A program made the position numbers and the translations under genes. A stretch of 30,217 nucleotides of DNA from an uncultured Mediterraneibacter sp. (lineage in GTDB: Bacteria; Bacillota; Clostridia; Lachnospirales; Lachnospiraceae): positions 1 through 30,217 of the forward strand of contig CAKRWZ010000014.1 of assembly GCA_934418295.1 (NCBI GenBank). Reading direction: 5' to 3'. Position 1 is the first letter of the stretch; each line of letters opens with the position of its first letter. This document shows positions 22,768-30,217 of this stretch, piece by piece. Under the pieces are notes generated by a model. The model ran no database searches. It was not told where the DNA came from and worked only from the letters and a program-made list of their open reading frames with translations.

Positions 22768-24996
22768 ATGAAAGAAAAAAGAATCGGGGAAAAAGGAAGA
22801 AAGATTGTTGGTACACTGGCAGGGGTCGGACTGGCAGTCTTATTTTTTGTATTCTTGCTCGGCTTTGGAAAAACGGCGCCGGAAAACCCGATGGAAGATC
22901 AAAAAGCAGATGCATCCCATATGTATTTGACATCGTCCACATTAGCCATGGACAAAGAAGCTCTGGCTGACGTGGAGAATGCCAATATCAGCTCCGGCGG
23001 CTCAAAAGAGTCTGTGGAAGAAGAAAAGGAAGAGCAGCAGGAACAGCAAGAACAACAAGAACAGCAGCAAGAGGAACAGCAGGAAAATCAAAACGATCAG
23101 CAAGGACAAAGTGAATCCCCGACACAGATTGACAACAGCCTGATGTCCCTGATCCGCAAAAATCAGACCGGTGATTCCAATAACAGCGAAAATACAGGAA
23201 ACAACGGGAATGACAACGGAAATGGAGGGGGAAACGGAGGAAATAGCGGAAATCCGAGCTCCGGAGGACAACAGACGACCTTGAATCCGTCTCAGTCTAG
23301 TGCTTTGTTTACGACCAGTATCGTAGATGGAGACGAAGTAGAAAAAGCAGAGTATCCATTTACTATTACTTTGACAGAAAAAGGAAAGCAGCTGACCTTA
23401 GTCAGCATGTCCTACACTTTGAATAGTTCTGCCCACACTTGTGCAAGTTCAGATTCCATGAAGCTGAAGGAAGGAGTCAATACCGTTTATGTGACGGTGC
23501 GGTTTCGGGACAGTAAATATAATCAGATCGATGCAAAAACAAAAACGTATACCTTGTTTTATATCCCGAAAAACAGCGTTTTGCTTCTGGTAAAAAATAC
23601 AAAGACAGGGGAGTATTTAAACAACGGGGATACGGTTACGGTATATGAAGATAATATCTGGGTAGAAGTGACAGCTCGGAAAGCGACTGCGAGCGGTGTG
23701 ACAGATGTCAGTTCCCGACTTCGTTTAAATAATAAAAGTCAGAGCCCGAATTCAGACGGGGTTTACCGGCTGAAGCTGTCAGTTGGAAATCAAAATAAAT
23801 TGAAAGTGACGGCTGGTGAAGGCGGCACGACCCAAAAGACCATGGAATGTACGATCAATTATAAGATTGATGGTTTTGTGCTGAGCTTTGAAAGTGCTTC
23901 ATTTTCAGAAAAAATTTCCAACAATCGTTTGATCGGAAACAAAACTTTTGGTTGGATGACAACGAAGCAATATTCTTCCTCATCACCGGATTTTGCTTTC
24001 CGGCTCAGCCATTCAACGGTGACGGGACAGGAGAGCATTGACAGTGTACAGGTGACTACCCGTAACGGTACGACGGATATGAAGGATATGAAAGGCGCGG
24101 ACGGTTATATCCATGTGACATTGGATGCCTCTCGTTCTACTTATATCAAAGTATATTGTACAGATTCGGACGGGAAGCAGCAGTATTATACTTGGGAAAT
24201 CCTTTATAAACGTGTGGTGGATCCGGCAGAGAATCAGAAGAAAGCACCACGTATCCGAACCCAGCTAACCAATGAGACGGTACATGACAATCCGTATATC
24301 TTGCCGATCAAAGTATTTGACTGGCAGGGAAATGAATTAAAACCGAATACAAACTTTAAAGTTTATCTGAATGGTCAGTATCTGAACTTTGACAGTATTG
24401 TCCCGGACGGAACGTATGAATACAATTTGTATCTTACAGAAGGAAAGAATACTGTATATATTTATGCGGTGGACAATGAGCAGTATACGGCGGAAAAGAC
24501 GCTGACAGTGACTTATACACCGGATGAAACGGAAGCAAAAGTTCATGTGATTGTCTCGGCAGAAGTAGTGGGATTGGGGACATTTTTCGACGAATACGTG
24601 ACGACCACTACCGGGAAATCAGTGGCCCAGATTGTGGAAGAACGTTTGGCAGCGCACAGCTACGGAACAATTTATGACGGAACTCCGGCGTCAGGAGATT
24701 ATTTCCTGCATTTCCTGGAAAAGAATGGTATTACCAATGACTGGTCTATTTCAACAGAAGAACGAAATCTTTTGGCGGAGTTGGGATATGAAATCACAGA
24801 AGGACCGAATAACCCGAAACGTCTCGGAACAAAAGATTTTACGGCCGGTTCCGGATGGATGGTAACGCTAAACCACTATTATATCGGACAGAGTATGGGA
24901 ACCCGGGCGATTCGGGATGGAGATGAGATCCATGTGATTTATACACTGAGTGTGGGAAAGGATATCGGAGTAGACCCGACTACCAGGGTGTATTAA
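22768..24996 (+). CDS. Membrane-anchored surface protein with C-terminal DUF4430 (transcobalamin C-terminal-like) domain
   Basis: A 742-residue protein. A signal-anchor helix spans about residues 12-35. A Gln/Glu tract (82-114) and an Asn/Gly-rich linker (135-168) form an extended stalk. Beta-rich cadherin/Ig-like modules fill about 180-590. The last 150 residues (from about 592) resemble DUF4430, which InterPro relates to the C-terminal domain of transcobalamin and intrinsic factor. Telling features are GKSVAQIVEERLA, YFLHFLEKNGI, GSGWMVTLNHYYIGQ and RDGDEIHVIYT. In vertebrate carriers this domain closes over the corrinoid; a ligand-binding role here is inferred. There is no N-terminal alpha-barrel like that of intrinsic factor. 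The RBS (AGGA at 22754) is 10 bases from ATG. It follows the cohesin gene by 78 bases. Confidence 0.82.
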   Translation: MKEKRIGEKGRKIVGTLAGVGLAVLFFVFLLGFGKTAPENPMEDQKADASHMYLTSSTLAMDKEALADVENANISSGGSKESVEEEKEEQQEQQEQQEQQQEEQQENQNDQQGQSESPTQIDNSLMSLIRKNQTGDSNNSENTGNNGNDNGNGGGNGGNSGNPSSGGQQTTLNPSQSSALFTTSIVDGDEVEKAEYPFTITLTEKGKQLTLVSMSYTLNSSAHTCASSDSMKLKEGVNTVYVTVRFRDSKYNQIDAKTKTYTLFYIPKNSVLLLVKNTKTGEYLNNGDTVTVYEDNIWVEVTARKATASGVTDVSSRLRLNNKSQSPNSDGVYRLKLSVGNQNKLKVTAGEGGTTQKTMECTINYKIDGFVLSFESASFSEKISNNRLIGNKTFGWMTTKQYSSSSPDFAFRLSHSTVTGQESIDSVQVTTRNGTTDMKDMKGADGYIHVTLDASRSTYIKVYCTDSDGKQQYYTWEILYKRVVDPAENQKKAPRIRTQLTNETVHDNPYILPIKVFDWQGNELKPNTNFKVYLNGQYLNFDSIVPDGTYEYNLYLTEGKNTVYIYAVDNEQYTAEKTLTVTYTPDETEAKVHVIVSAEVVGLGTFFDEYVTTTTGKSVAQIVEERLAAHSYGTIYDGTPASGDYFLHFLEKNGITNDWSISTEERNLLAELGYEITEGPNNPKRLGTKDFTAGSGWMVTLNHYYIGQSMGTRAIRDGDEIHVIYTLSVGKDIGVDPTTRVY

Positions 24997-25072
24997 ATGA
25001 AGCTGACAGAATTTGAAGCAGGCACGAGAGGATAGAAAAAGAAAAACAGATCATAAAACTGGAGGAAAAAAG

Positions 25073-26008
25073 ATGAACAATCAGACAGAAGCTGTAATTA
25101 ACGAGATTGAGAAAGTGATTATCGGAAAAAGAAGAGTCGTAGAAAGGGTTTTGATGGCGATTCTGTCAGAAGGACATATTCTTCTGGATGATGTGCCGGG
25201 AGTCGGAAAAACGACATTGGCTCTGGCTTTTTCCGTGGTAATGGGTGTGAAATATCAGCGTATGCAGTTTACGCCGGATGTTGTTCCGTCTGATATCGTC
25301 GGATTTTCAGTTTACAATAAAGAAACAGGAAGTTTTGATTATAAGCCGGGTGTGGTTATGACAAATCTGCTGTTGGCAGATGAAATTAACCGTACTTCCA
25401 GTAAGACACAGTCGGCTCTTTTGGAGGTCATGGAAGAAGGACAGGTAACGGTAGATGGTGTAACGCATCAGCTTCCGAAACCGTTTGTAGTAATTGCGAC
25501 ACAGAATCCGGTAGGATCTGCCGGAACACAGTTGCTGCCACAGGCACAGCTGGATCGTTTTATGATCCGTTTGCAGATGGGATATCCGGATTTTGAAAGT
25601 CAGGTGGATATTTTGAGAGACCGTCAGACTTCTAATCCGATTGAACGGGCGCAGCAAGTGATAAATGGAGAAGATATTATCGCGATGCAGGAAGAGGTGA
25701 AGAACGTCCACGTGGAAGATCGGATCTTAGAGTATGTAACAGCACTGGCAACGGCCACCAGAGAACAAGAAATGATCCGTTTGGGAGTCAGTCCGCGAGG
25801 TGCGCTGGCTGTGGTACGGATGGCAAAGGCACATGCATATTTGGATGGAAGAGATTATGTGATGCCGGAGGATGTCCAGCAGATTTTTACGGATGTATGC
25901 AGTCATAGGATTATTTTGAATCCGAAAGCAAGAGTGGCCGAGCTGACGGCAGAGGATATTTTGAAACAGGTGATGAAGCAGACAAACTCTCCGGACAGCG
26001 GACGGTAA
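25073..26008 (+). CDS. MoxR-family AAA+ ATPase
   Basis: A 311-residue ATPase. Walker A is at about residues 41-50 (GVPGVGKTTL), Walker B at about 100-106 (LLADEINR), sensor 1 in VIATQNP, and the arginine-finger/sensor 2 region around VSPRGALAVVRMAKA. MoxR proteins act as chaperones that mature or assemble partner complexes, often with von Willebrand-type or DUF58 proteins. ATG 25073 has GGAGG 7 bases upstream; an in-frame TTG at 25013 has no RBS. It follows the DUF4430 gene by 76 bases and leads the DUF58 gene by 19. Confidence 0.96.
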   Translation: MNNQTEAVINEIEKVIIGKRRVVERVLMAILSEGHILLDDVPGVGKTTLALAFSVVMGVKYQRMQFTPDVVPSDIVGFSVYNKETGSFDYKPGVVMTNLLLADEINRTSSKTQSALLEVMEEGQVTVDGVTHQLPKPFVVIATQNPVGSAGTQLLPQAQLDRFMIRLQMGYPDFESQVDILRDRQTSNPIERAQQVINGEDIIAMQEEVKNVHVEDRILEYVTALATATREQEMIRLGVSPRGALAVVRMAKAHAYLDGRDYVMPEDVQQIFTDVCSHRIILNPKARVAELTAEDILKQVMKQTNSPDSGR

Positions 26009-26027
26009 CAGGAGGTAAAAGGGCAGG

Positions 26028-27203
26028 ATGAAGATGTCCAGGAACTTGTGGATTTTATGGATAATAACGACGGTCTTATACAGCGCATGGACAGATAGTC
26101 GGATGGGATATCTGCTGACAGCAGTTTCTGTTTTGCTTCCGTTGCTGACAGGTGTGATCAGTCGATGGATCCTGAAAAAAATCCGATGCGAGATGAGCTT
26201 GTCGGCATATGGAGAAAAAGACGCGGAAATTTCCGGCAGATTGACAGTGGAAAACAAAGGCTTCCTTCCGGCAGACCGATTGATCTGTCAGGTTTTATGC
26301 GAAAATCTTTTGACGGGAGAACGAGAGACGATCCCGTTGCGCATGGCAGTTCCGGCAAAAAGTAAAGAAAGTACGGAATTTCGGATGAGAAGCTGCCATG
26401 CAGGGCGTATAAGGGTGTCGGTAAAGAAATTGATCTGTCTGGATCTTTTTGGGCTTTTCCGTTTTCAAAAAAAGCCGGAAACAGAAGGCAGTGCGCTGGG
26501 ATTAGTGGGACCGCATATTTTTTCGCTGGAAACACAGATCGCATACGGGGAAAGTGCCAATATGGACAGCGATGAATATTCTATGAAAAAAGCAGGTTAT
26601 GATCCTTCGGAAACCTTTGCGATCCGAGAGTATCAGCCGGGTGACCGGATCCGACAGATCCATTGGAAATTGACGGAGAAATTTGATTCTCTTATGGTAC
26701 GCGATTATGGTCTGCCTATACAAAATACAGTATTACTTTTGTTGGAAACCGGGCGTATGCCGGGAAGCGAAAAAGCAGATCCGGATTGTCTGGATGCGTT
26801 GGCAGAAGCAATTTTGTCTGTGTCGAGGGAACTGATCAGCCAACAGATCGTGCATAGTATTGGCTGGCAGAATCATGAAGAGAATGAGTTTTCCTGTGTG
26901 GAAATCGAACATGATGAGGATTTGAATTTGGCTTTACCGGGGATTTTGGGTGCCGTTCCGGGAGAAGATCATTCTTCCGTGGCGGATCATTATATGGAAA
27001 GCAGAGAACAACTGGAGTTTGCCCATATGGTTGTGTTTACACCGGCGCACCAGGACAGTCTGGGTGCGTTGGCGGAGCAGTGTCTGGTTACAGAAGTGAT
27101 CTGCAGCCCGCAGGCAGCCGGGTATGACCAGCAAAACGGAGTGGCAATGATTGGTGCAGCACCGCAGGAATTGCCAGAGACTTTGGCATATCTGGAAATT
27201 TAA
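26028..27203 (+). CDS. DUF58 domain-containing membrane protein
   Basis: A 391-residue protein with two N-terminal membrane helices (about 6-22 and 27-46), then a soluble region. The DUF58 signature EYQPGDRIRQIHWK is at about residues 201-214, followed by a von Willebrand A-like fold. DUF58 proteins are the usual partners of MoxR ATPases and are thought to recruit client proteins at the membrane. AGGAGG lies about 14 bases upstream, with a nearer GCAGG; a second ATG two codons in is also possible. It forms the middle of a MoxR-DUF58-transglutaminase gene trio known in many bacteria. Confidence 0.92.
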   Translation: MKMSRNLWILWIITTVLYSAWTDSRMGYLLTAVSVLLPLLTGVISRWILKKIRCEMSLSAYGEKDAEISGRLTVENKGFLPADRLICQVLCENLLTGERETIPLRMAVPAKSKESTEFRMRSCHAGRIRVSVKKLICLDLFGLFRFQKKPETEGSALGLVGPHIFSLETQIAYGESANMDSDEYSMKKAGYDPSETFAIREYQPGDRIRQIHWKLTEKFDSLMVRDYGLPIQNTVLLLLETGRMPGSEKADPDCLDALAEAILSVSRELISQQIVHSIGWQNHEENEFSCVEIEHDEDLNLALPGILGAVPGEDHSSVADHYMESREQLEFAHMVVFTPAHQDSLGALAEQCLVTEVICSPQAAGYDQQNGVAMIGAAPQELPETLAYLEI

Positions 27204-27253
27204 AATGTGATAAAAAAGCAGCACAACATGATACTTCCGGAAAGGATAGATAG

Positions 27254-29662
27254 ATGAAAGCAGCGGCATTGGAAAAAGCTTCTGAAACAAAACAGGCATT
27301 TTGTCTGGAAACAGTCCAAGAGCAAAAAGAGAAACAAAACAGAATAACGGCGCTTGTGACAGACACGATTTTTATTTGGATGTACCTGGCAGCTTTAAGC
27401 AGCTGGTCGGCAGCGGCTTTTGGGCTGCCGATTTCCATGGGGGCGTGCCTGTTGATCCAGGCGGTGGCAGCCGTGGCGGTTCAAATGCTGTTTGGGTGGA
27501 ACAGAGGCAAACACTGGTGGAAGCTGTTGGGCTGGTGTGTGATTTTGTTGGTGACGGCCTTTGCTTTTTATAAAATCTGGAGCAGCGGGATTCATTTACT
27601 TTTAAATGCGGCAGAAAACGAGATCGGAAAACGGTTCCCGTACATGCTTCCGGCATATTCCGTAAGTGTATCAGAAGCAATGGAAAACACTGCGGTCTAC
27701 TTTGCAGTGACTTGGCTGGCACTGCTTTTTGTGCTTCCTGGCTGGTATTTCGTAAAAAAGGGCAATCGAATTTTACTGGGGGTCCAGATCTTGGTGCTGT
27801 TGGTGTTTCAGGCGGTAACGGGAATCGCACCATCGCTTCTGTGGGAAAGTGTCTCGCTGCTTTGCTGGATCGGAGTGTGGATGCGGGGGCATCAGGAAAA
27901 AATCCCACAAGGCAGACAGAAGCTGGCAGGGATCCAGACAATGGCGCTGGTATTGGTGCTGGCAATTCCGCTGATATTGGCGGGAAACGTGTTGGCTAAA
28001 CGCTTCCTTCCGGAAACTACGGTTTTGACAGAATGGAAAACGGCAATGCTTCAGAAAACAGAGAATGCGCGTTATCAAGGAAAGAGCAAAGTTCTTCCGG
28101 ATGGGAATTTTGAAGGCTTGGATTCTTTTACGCCAAAAGATAGAACGGTGCTGGAAGTGACGATGAGTCAGCCGGCTTCCTATTATCTGAGAGGCTTTAC
28201 CGGATGTAATTATACAGGAACCGGCTGGACGGAAGCAGATACCGCCGGACTGTGGGCAAACAGAGACCTGTTTTACTGGCTGCATCAAAAAGCGTTTTAC
28301 GGACAAGAATTGCTGGGAGATGCTGCGGAAGCTTTGGGATCGGAAGCAGATCTGGGAGAAAAAAATACGATCCAGATAAAAAATCTGAATGGAAATGCAA
28401 AATATTGCTATGTACCTTACGAACTACAGTCTGAGCAAAGCACAATACTGCGGGCGACCATGGATGCTCAAAAAATAGGGGATGCCGGGATTTTGACACA
28501 AGGCTGGAAAGGGAGCAGAAGTTACAGCTACGAAGCATTTCCCAACCAGATCACCAATTATCCGAAATATGCAGCGGCGCTTTTGGAGGAAGATTCTTTA
28601 AGTGAAGCGGGAAAAGACTACAAAGTATTGGAAAGCTATTACAATGAATTTGCCTATGCGACCTATCTGTCGATACCTGCAGAAATCAATGCGTCTTTGT
28701 CTTCGATTCTGGGGCAGCCGGAGATGGAAGAAGGGGAGCGTCATATGGATTATGCAAAAGCAAAACAAAATATTTTGTATGCGTTGACGGCTTCTTACAA
28801 AGATACCAGCGAATTAGCTGAAAAATGGGAAGGTTCTGATTTTATTTCTGATTTCCTGGAACTGTCAAAGGAAGGCTATTCCGTACATTTTGCCAGTGCG
28901 GCAACTATGATGTTCCGTTATTATGGAATTCCGGCTCGTTACGTGGAGGGGTATCTCATCACGCCGGAGGATGTGAAGTCCATGCAGGCAGATGAAACAT
29001 ACAAGGTGGATGAGACCCATGCTCATGCCTGGGTAGAATATTATCAGGACGGAGTGGGATGGCTGCCTTTCGAGACGACACCGTCTTATTTGAATACGAT
29101 GGAACAGTCTGATGATTATCAGGATATCAGCGGAATTTCCGGGCAGAGTCCGCAGGATGAGAATCAGCCAAATGAGGACGATACGGAAGAAAAAGAAAAT
29201 GAAGATACGTATGATTTTGATTGGTTTCTTTTTGCTATTATCGTGATGAGCGTATTGATCGTGCTGCTTCTTCTTACCATGATTTCTTTCCTGGTCTGGG
29301 TGATCTTACAGAGAAGAAAAAGCAAAAAAGCCAAAGGGCTTTTTGAATCAGAAGACAGAAATCTGGCGATCCGTGCCATGTTTGAATATACGATGAATCT
29401 GTTTTCCGTGGCAGGGCTGAAGATAAGAAACACTTCCTTGTATCGTTATGAGAAATCCATCCGGAAAATGTTCGATGAGGACATTGCGAAGAAGTATCGA
29501 TGTGTCGTTGATATCCGGCAGGAAGCGGTTTACAGCGGCCATGAAAGCACGGAAGAACAATGGCAGGAGAGCAAAGCCTTTGAAGAGGAGATCTGGGAAC
29601 GGATTTATACGAATGGAAGTAAATTGCAGAGAATGCAGTTGAAATATATTTATTTCCTGTAA
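27254..29662 (+). CDS. Membrane transglutaminase-like (TgpA-type) protein lacking the usual catalytic Cys
   Basis: An 802-residue protein. Several membrane helices lie in about residues 35-260. A large extracytoplasmic part holds a transglutaminase-like core (about 510-615), and another helix spans about 655-690. The core is clear from HFASAATMMFRYYGIPARYV and THAHAWVEYY with catalytic His H591. The position normally occupied by Cys (as in GYCxHFA) is Ser543, codon TCC, and the third residue is E607 in WLPFETTP where many members have Asp. Related membrane proteins accompany MoxR and DUF58. It may be a structural, non-cross-linking domain, or a serine-based enzyme. It starts 50 bases after the DUF58 stop with a weak GGA-rich site. 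Confidence 0.85.
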   Translation: MKAAALEKASETKQAFCLETVQEQKEKQNRITALVTDTIFIWMYLAALSSWSAAAFGLPISMGACLLIQAVAAVAVQMLFGWNRGKHWWKLLGWCVILLVTAFAFYKIWSSGIHLLLNAAENEIGKRFPYMLPAYSVSVSEAMENTAVYFAVTWLALLFVLPGWYFVKKGNRILLGVQILVLLVFQAVTGIAPSLLWESVSLLCWIGVWMRGHQEKIPQGRQKLAGIQTMALVLVLAIPLILAGNVLAKRFLPETTVLTEWKTAMLQKTENARYQGKSKVLPDGNFEGLDSFTPKDRTVLEVTMSQPASYYLRGFTGCNYTGTGWTEADTAGLWANRDLFYWLHQKAFYGQELLGDAAEALGSEADLGEKNTIQIKNLNGNAKYCYVPYELQSEQSTILRATMDAQKIGDAGILTQGWKGSRSYSYEAFPNQITNYPKYAAALLEEDSLSEAGKDYKVLESYYNEFAYATYLSIPAEINASLSSILGQPEMEEGERHMDYAKAKQNILYALTASYKDTSELAEKWEGSDFISDFLELSKEGYSVHFASAATMMFRYYGIPARYVEGYLITPEDVKSMQADETYKVDETHAHAWVEYYQDGVGWLPFETTPSYLNTMEQSDDYQDISGISGQSPQDENQPNEDDTEEKENEDTYDFDWFLFAIIVMSVLIVLLLLTMISFLVWVILQRRKSKKAKGLFESEDRNLAIRAMFEYTMNLFSVAGLKIRNTSLYRYEKSIRKMFDEDIAKKYRCVVDIRQEAVYSGHESTEEQWQESKAFEEEIWERIYTNGSKLQRMQLKYIYFL

Positions 29663-29675
29663 AAAGGGGAAAGGA

Positions 29676-30217
29676 ATGAAACATATGCAGGGGAACGGGA
29701 AGGTAAAATTACGGATCGTTGCAATGATCATGGCGCTTATCATGATCGGACCGCTGGTGGCGCCGGCAGCGCTGGAAGTCATGGCGGCTTCTGTGGAAAA
29801 TCCTTGGGACGGCCAGACGCTGACCGCACCGAAAACGGATGAAAACGGAACGTATCTGATCACTACCGGTGCGGAATTGGCATGGTTCGCGGCAGAAGTC
29901 AATAATGGCAACGGTGAGATCAACGGAAAGCTGATGAATTATATTTACCTGAACGATTATAATACGGCGCATAACTGGATCATGATCGGAAATACAGAGG
30001 AGGCGCCTTATAAAGGAACTTTCGACGGAAACGGACAGAAAGTCGTTTATATGCGGGCAGAGATCAACATGGATGATCCGGAGCACAAATTTGCCGGACT
30101 TTTTGGTGTAGTGGATGGAGGAACCGTCCGGAATCTGACAGTTTTGGGGAAAGTGATCCAAGGATACGGAAATTATGACGCAGAAGACGGCCGGGAGCAG
30201 TTCTGTGCCGGAAGCGG
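29676..30217 (+). CDS. Secreted surface protein with GLUG-like repeats, 5' part only
   Basis: An open frame starts at ATG 29676 and runs past the window end, giving at least 180 residues. A signal peptide is seen (basic start, hydrophobic stretch MIMALIMIGPLVAP, then EVMAAS). The mature part shows ELAWFAAEVNNG, PYKGTFDGNGQKV and AGLFGVVDGGTVRNLTV, a GLUG-like parallel-beta repeat pattern found in many gut Firmicutes surface proteins. A strong GGGGAAAGGA lies directly before the ATG, 13 bases after the transglutaminase stop, so it belongs to the same transcription unit. More domains, perhaps another dockerin, may follow outside. Confidence 0.85.
   Translation, partial: MKHMQGNGKVKLRIVAMIMALIMIGPLVAPAALEVMAASVENPWDGQTLTAPKTDENGTYLITTGAELAWFAAEVNNGNGEINGKLMNYIYLNDYNTAHNWIMIGNTEEAPYKGTFDGNGQKVVYMRAEINMDDPEHKFAGLFGVVDGGTVRNLTVLGKVIQGYGNYDAEDGREQFCAGS

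Overview
The window looks like a chromosomal segment of a gut-type Clostridia, most probably Lachnospiraceae (Bacillota). The support is protein style and context: moderate GC, strong AGGAGG ribosome binding sites, TTGACA/TATAAT promoters, short U-tract terminators, an orphan EutH, a DUF4317 protein, a TatD-linked radical SAM protein, and Lachnospiraceae-style surface proteins with cohesin, dockerin, DUF4430 and Cys-rich repeat domains. The assignment is inferred from family resemblance, not from a marker gene.

Layout. 1-240: tRNA-Val(TAC) and tRNA-Leu(TAA) with a terminator. 301-1494: eutH-like ethanolamine transporter, without other eut genes. 1572-3990 (minus strand): probable operon of pyridoxamine kinase, radical SAM protein and RluA-type pseudouridine synthase. 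4173-5315 (minus): DUF4317 protein, whose promoter stands back to back with that of tRNA-Arg(ACG) at 5470-5543. 5763-8004: choline/ethanolamine-kinase-like phosphotransferase and an M20 metallopeptidase, closed by a terminator. 8182-9282: UDP-galactopyranose mutase. 9529-10749: a membrane protein with a degenerate kinase-like domain and extracytoplasmic TPR-like helices. 10876-11919: phosphate acetyltransferase without ackA. 12435-13451: family 2 glycosyltransferase. 13586-15391: subtilisin-like S8 peptidase. 15613-17255: a small HTH protein translationally coupled to an AGCS amino-acid:cation symporter.

The most distinctive part is 17347-30217, a same-strand cluster that runs off the window. 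It opens with a promoter and a structured leader that has partial cobalamin-riboswitch-like sequence and an intrinsic terminator. Then come a 1244-residue secreted protein (Ig-like, cadherin-like, PEGA, PQQ-type beta-propeller, C-terminal dockerin), a membrane- or wall-anchored cohesin protein, a protein ending in a DUF4430 (transcobalamin C-terminal-like) domain, a MoxR AAA+ ATPase, a DUF58 protein, a membrane transglutaminase-like protein lacking the usual catalytic cysteine, and the start of another secreted protein with GLUG-like repeats. A working hypothesis is a surface complex, held together by a cohesin-dockerin contact, that captures a corrinoid or similar ligand under RNA control and is assembled with help from the MoxR/DUF58/transglutaminase-like trio. 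Domain content and gene order are seen directly; the ligand, and the identity of the leader as a cobalamin riboswitch, are inference.
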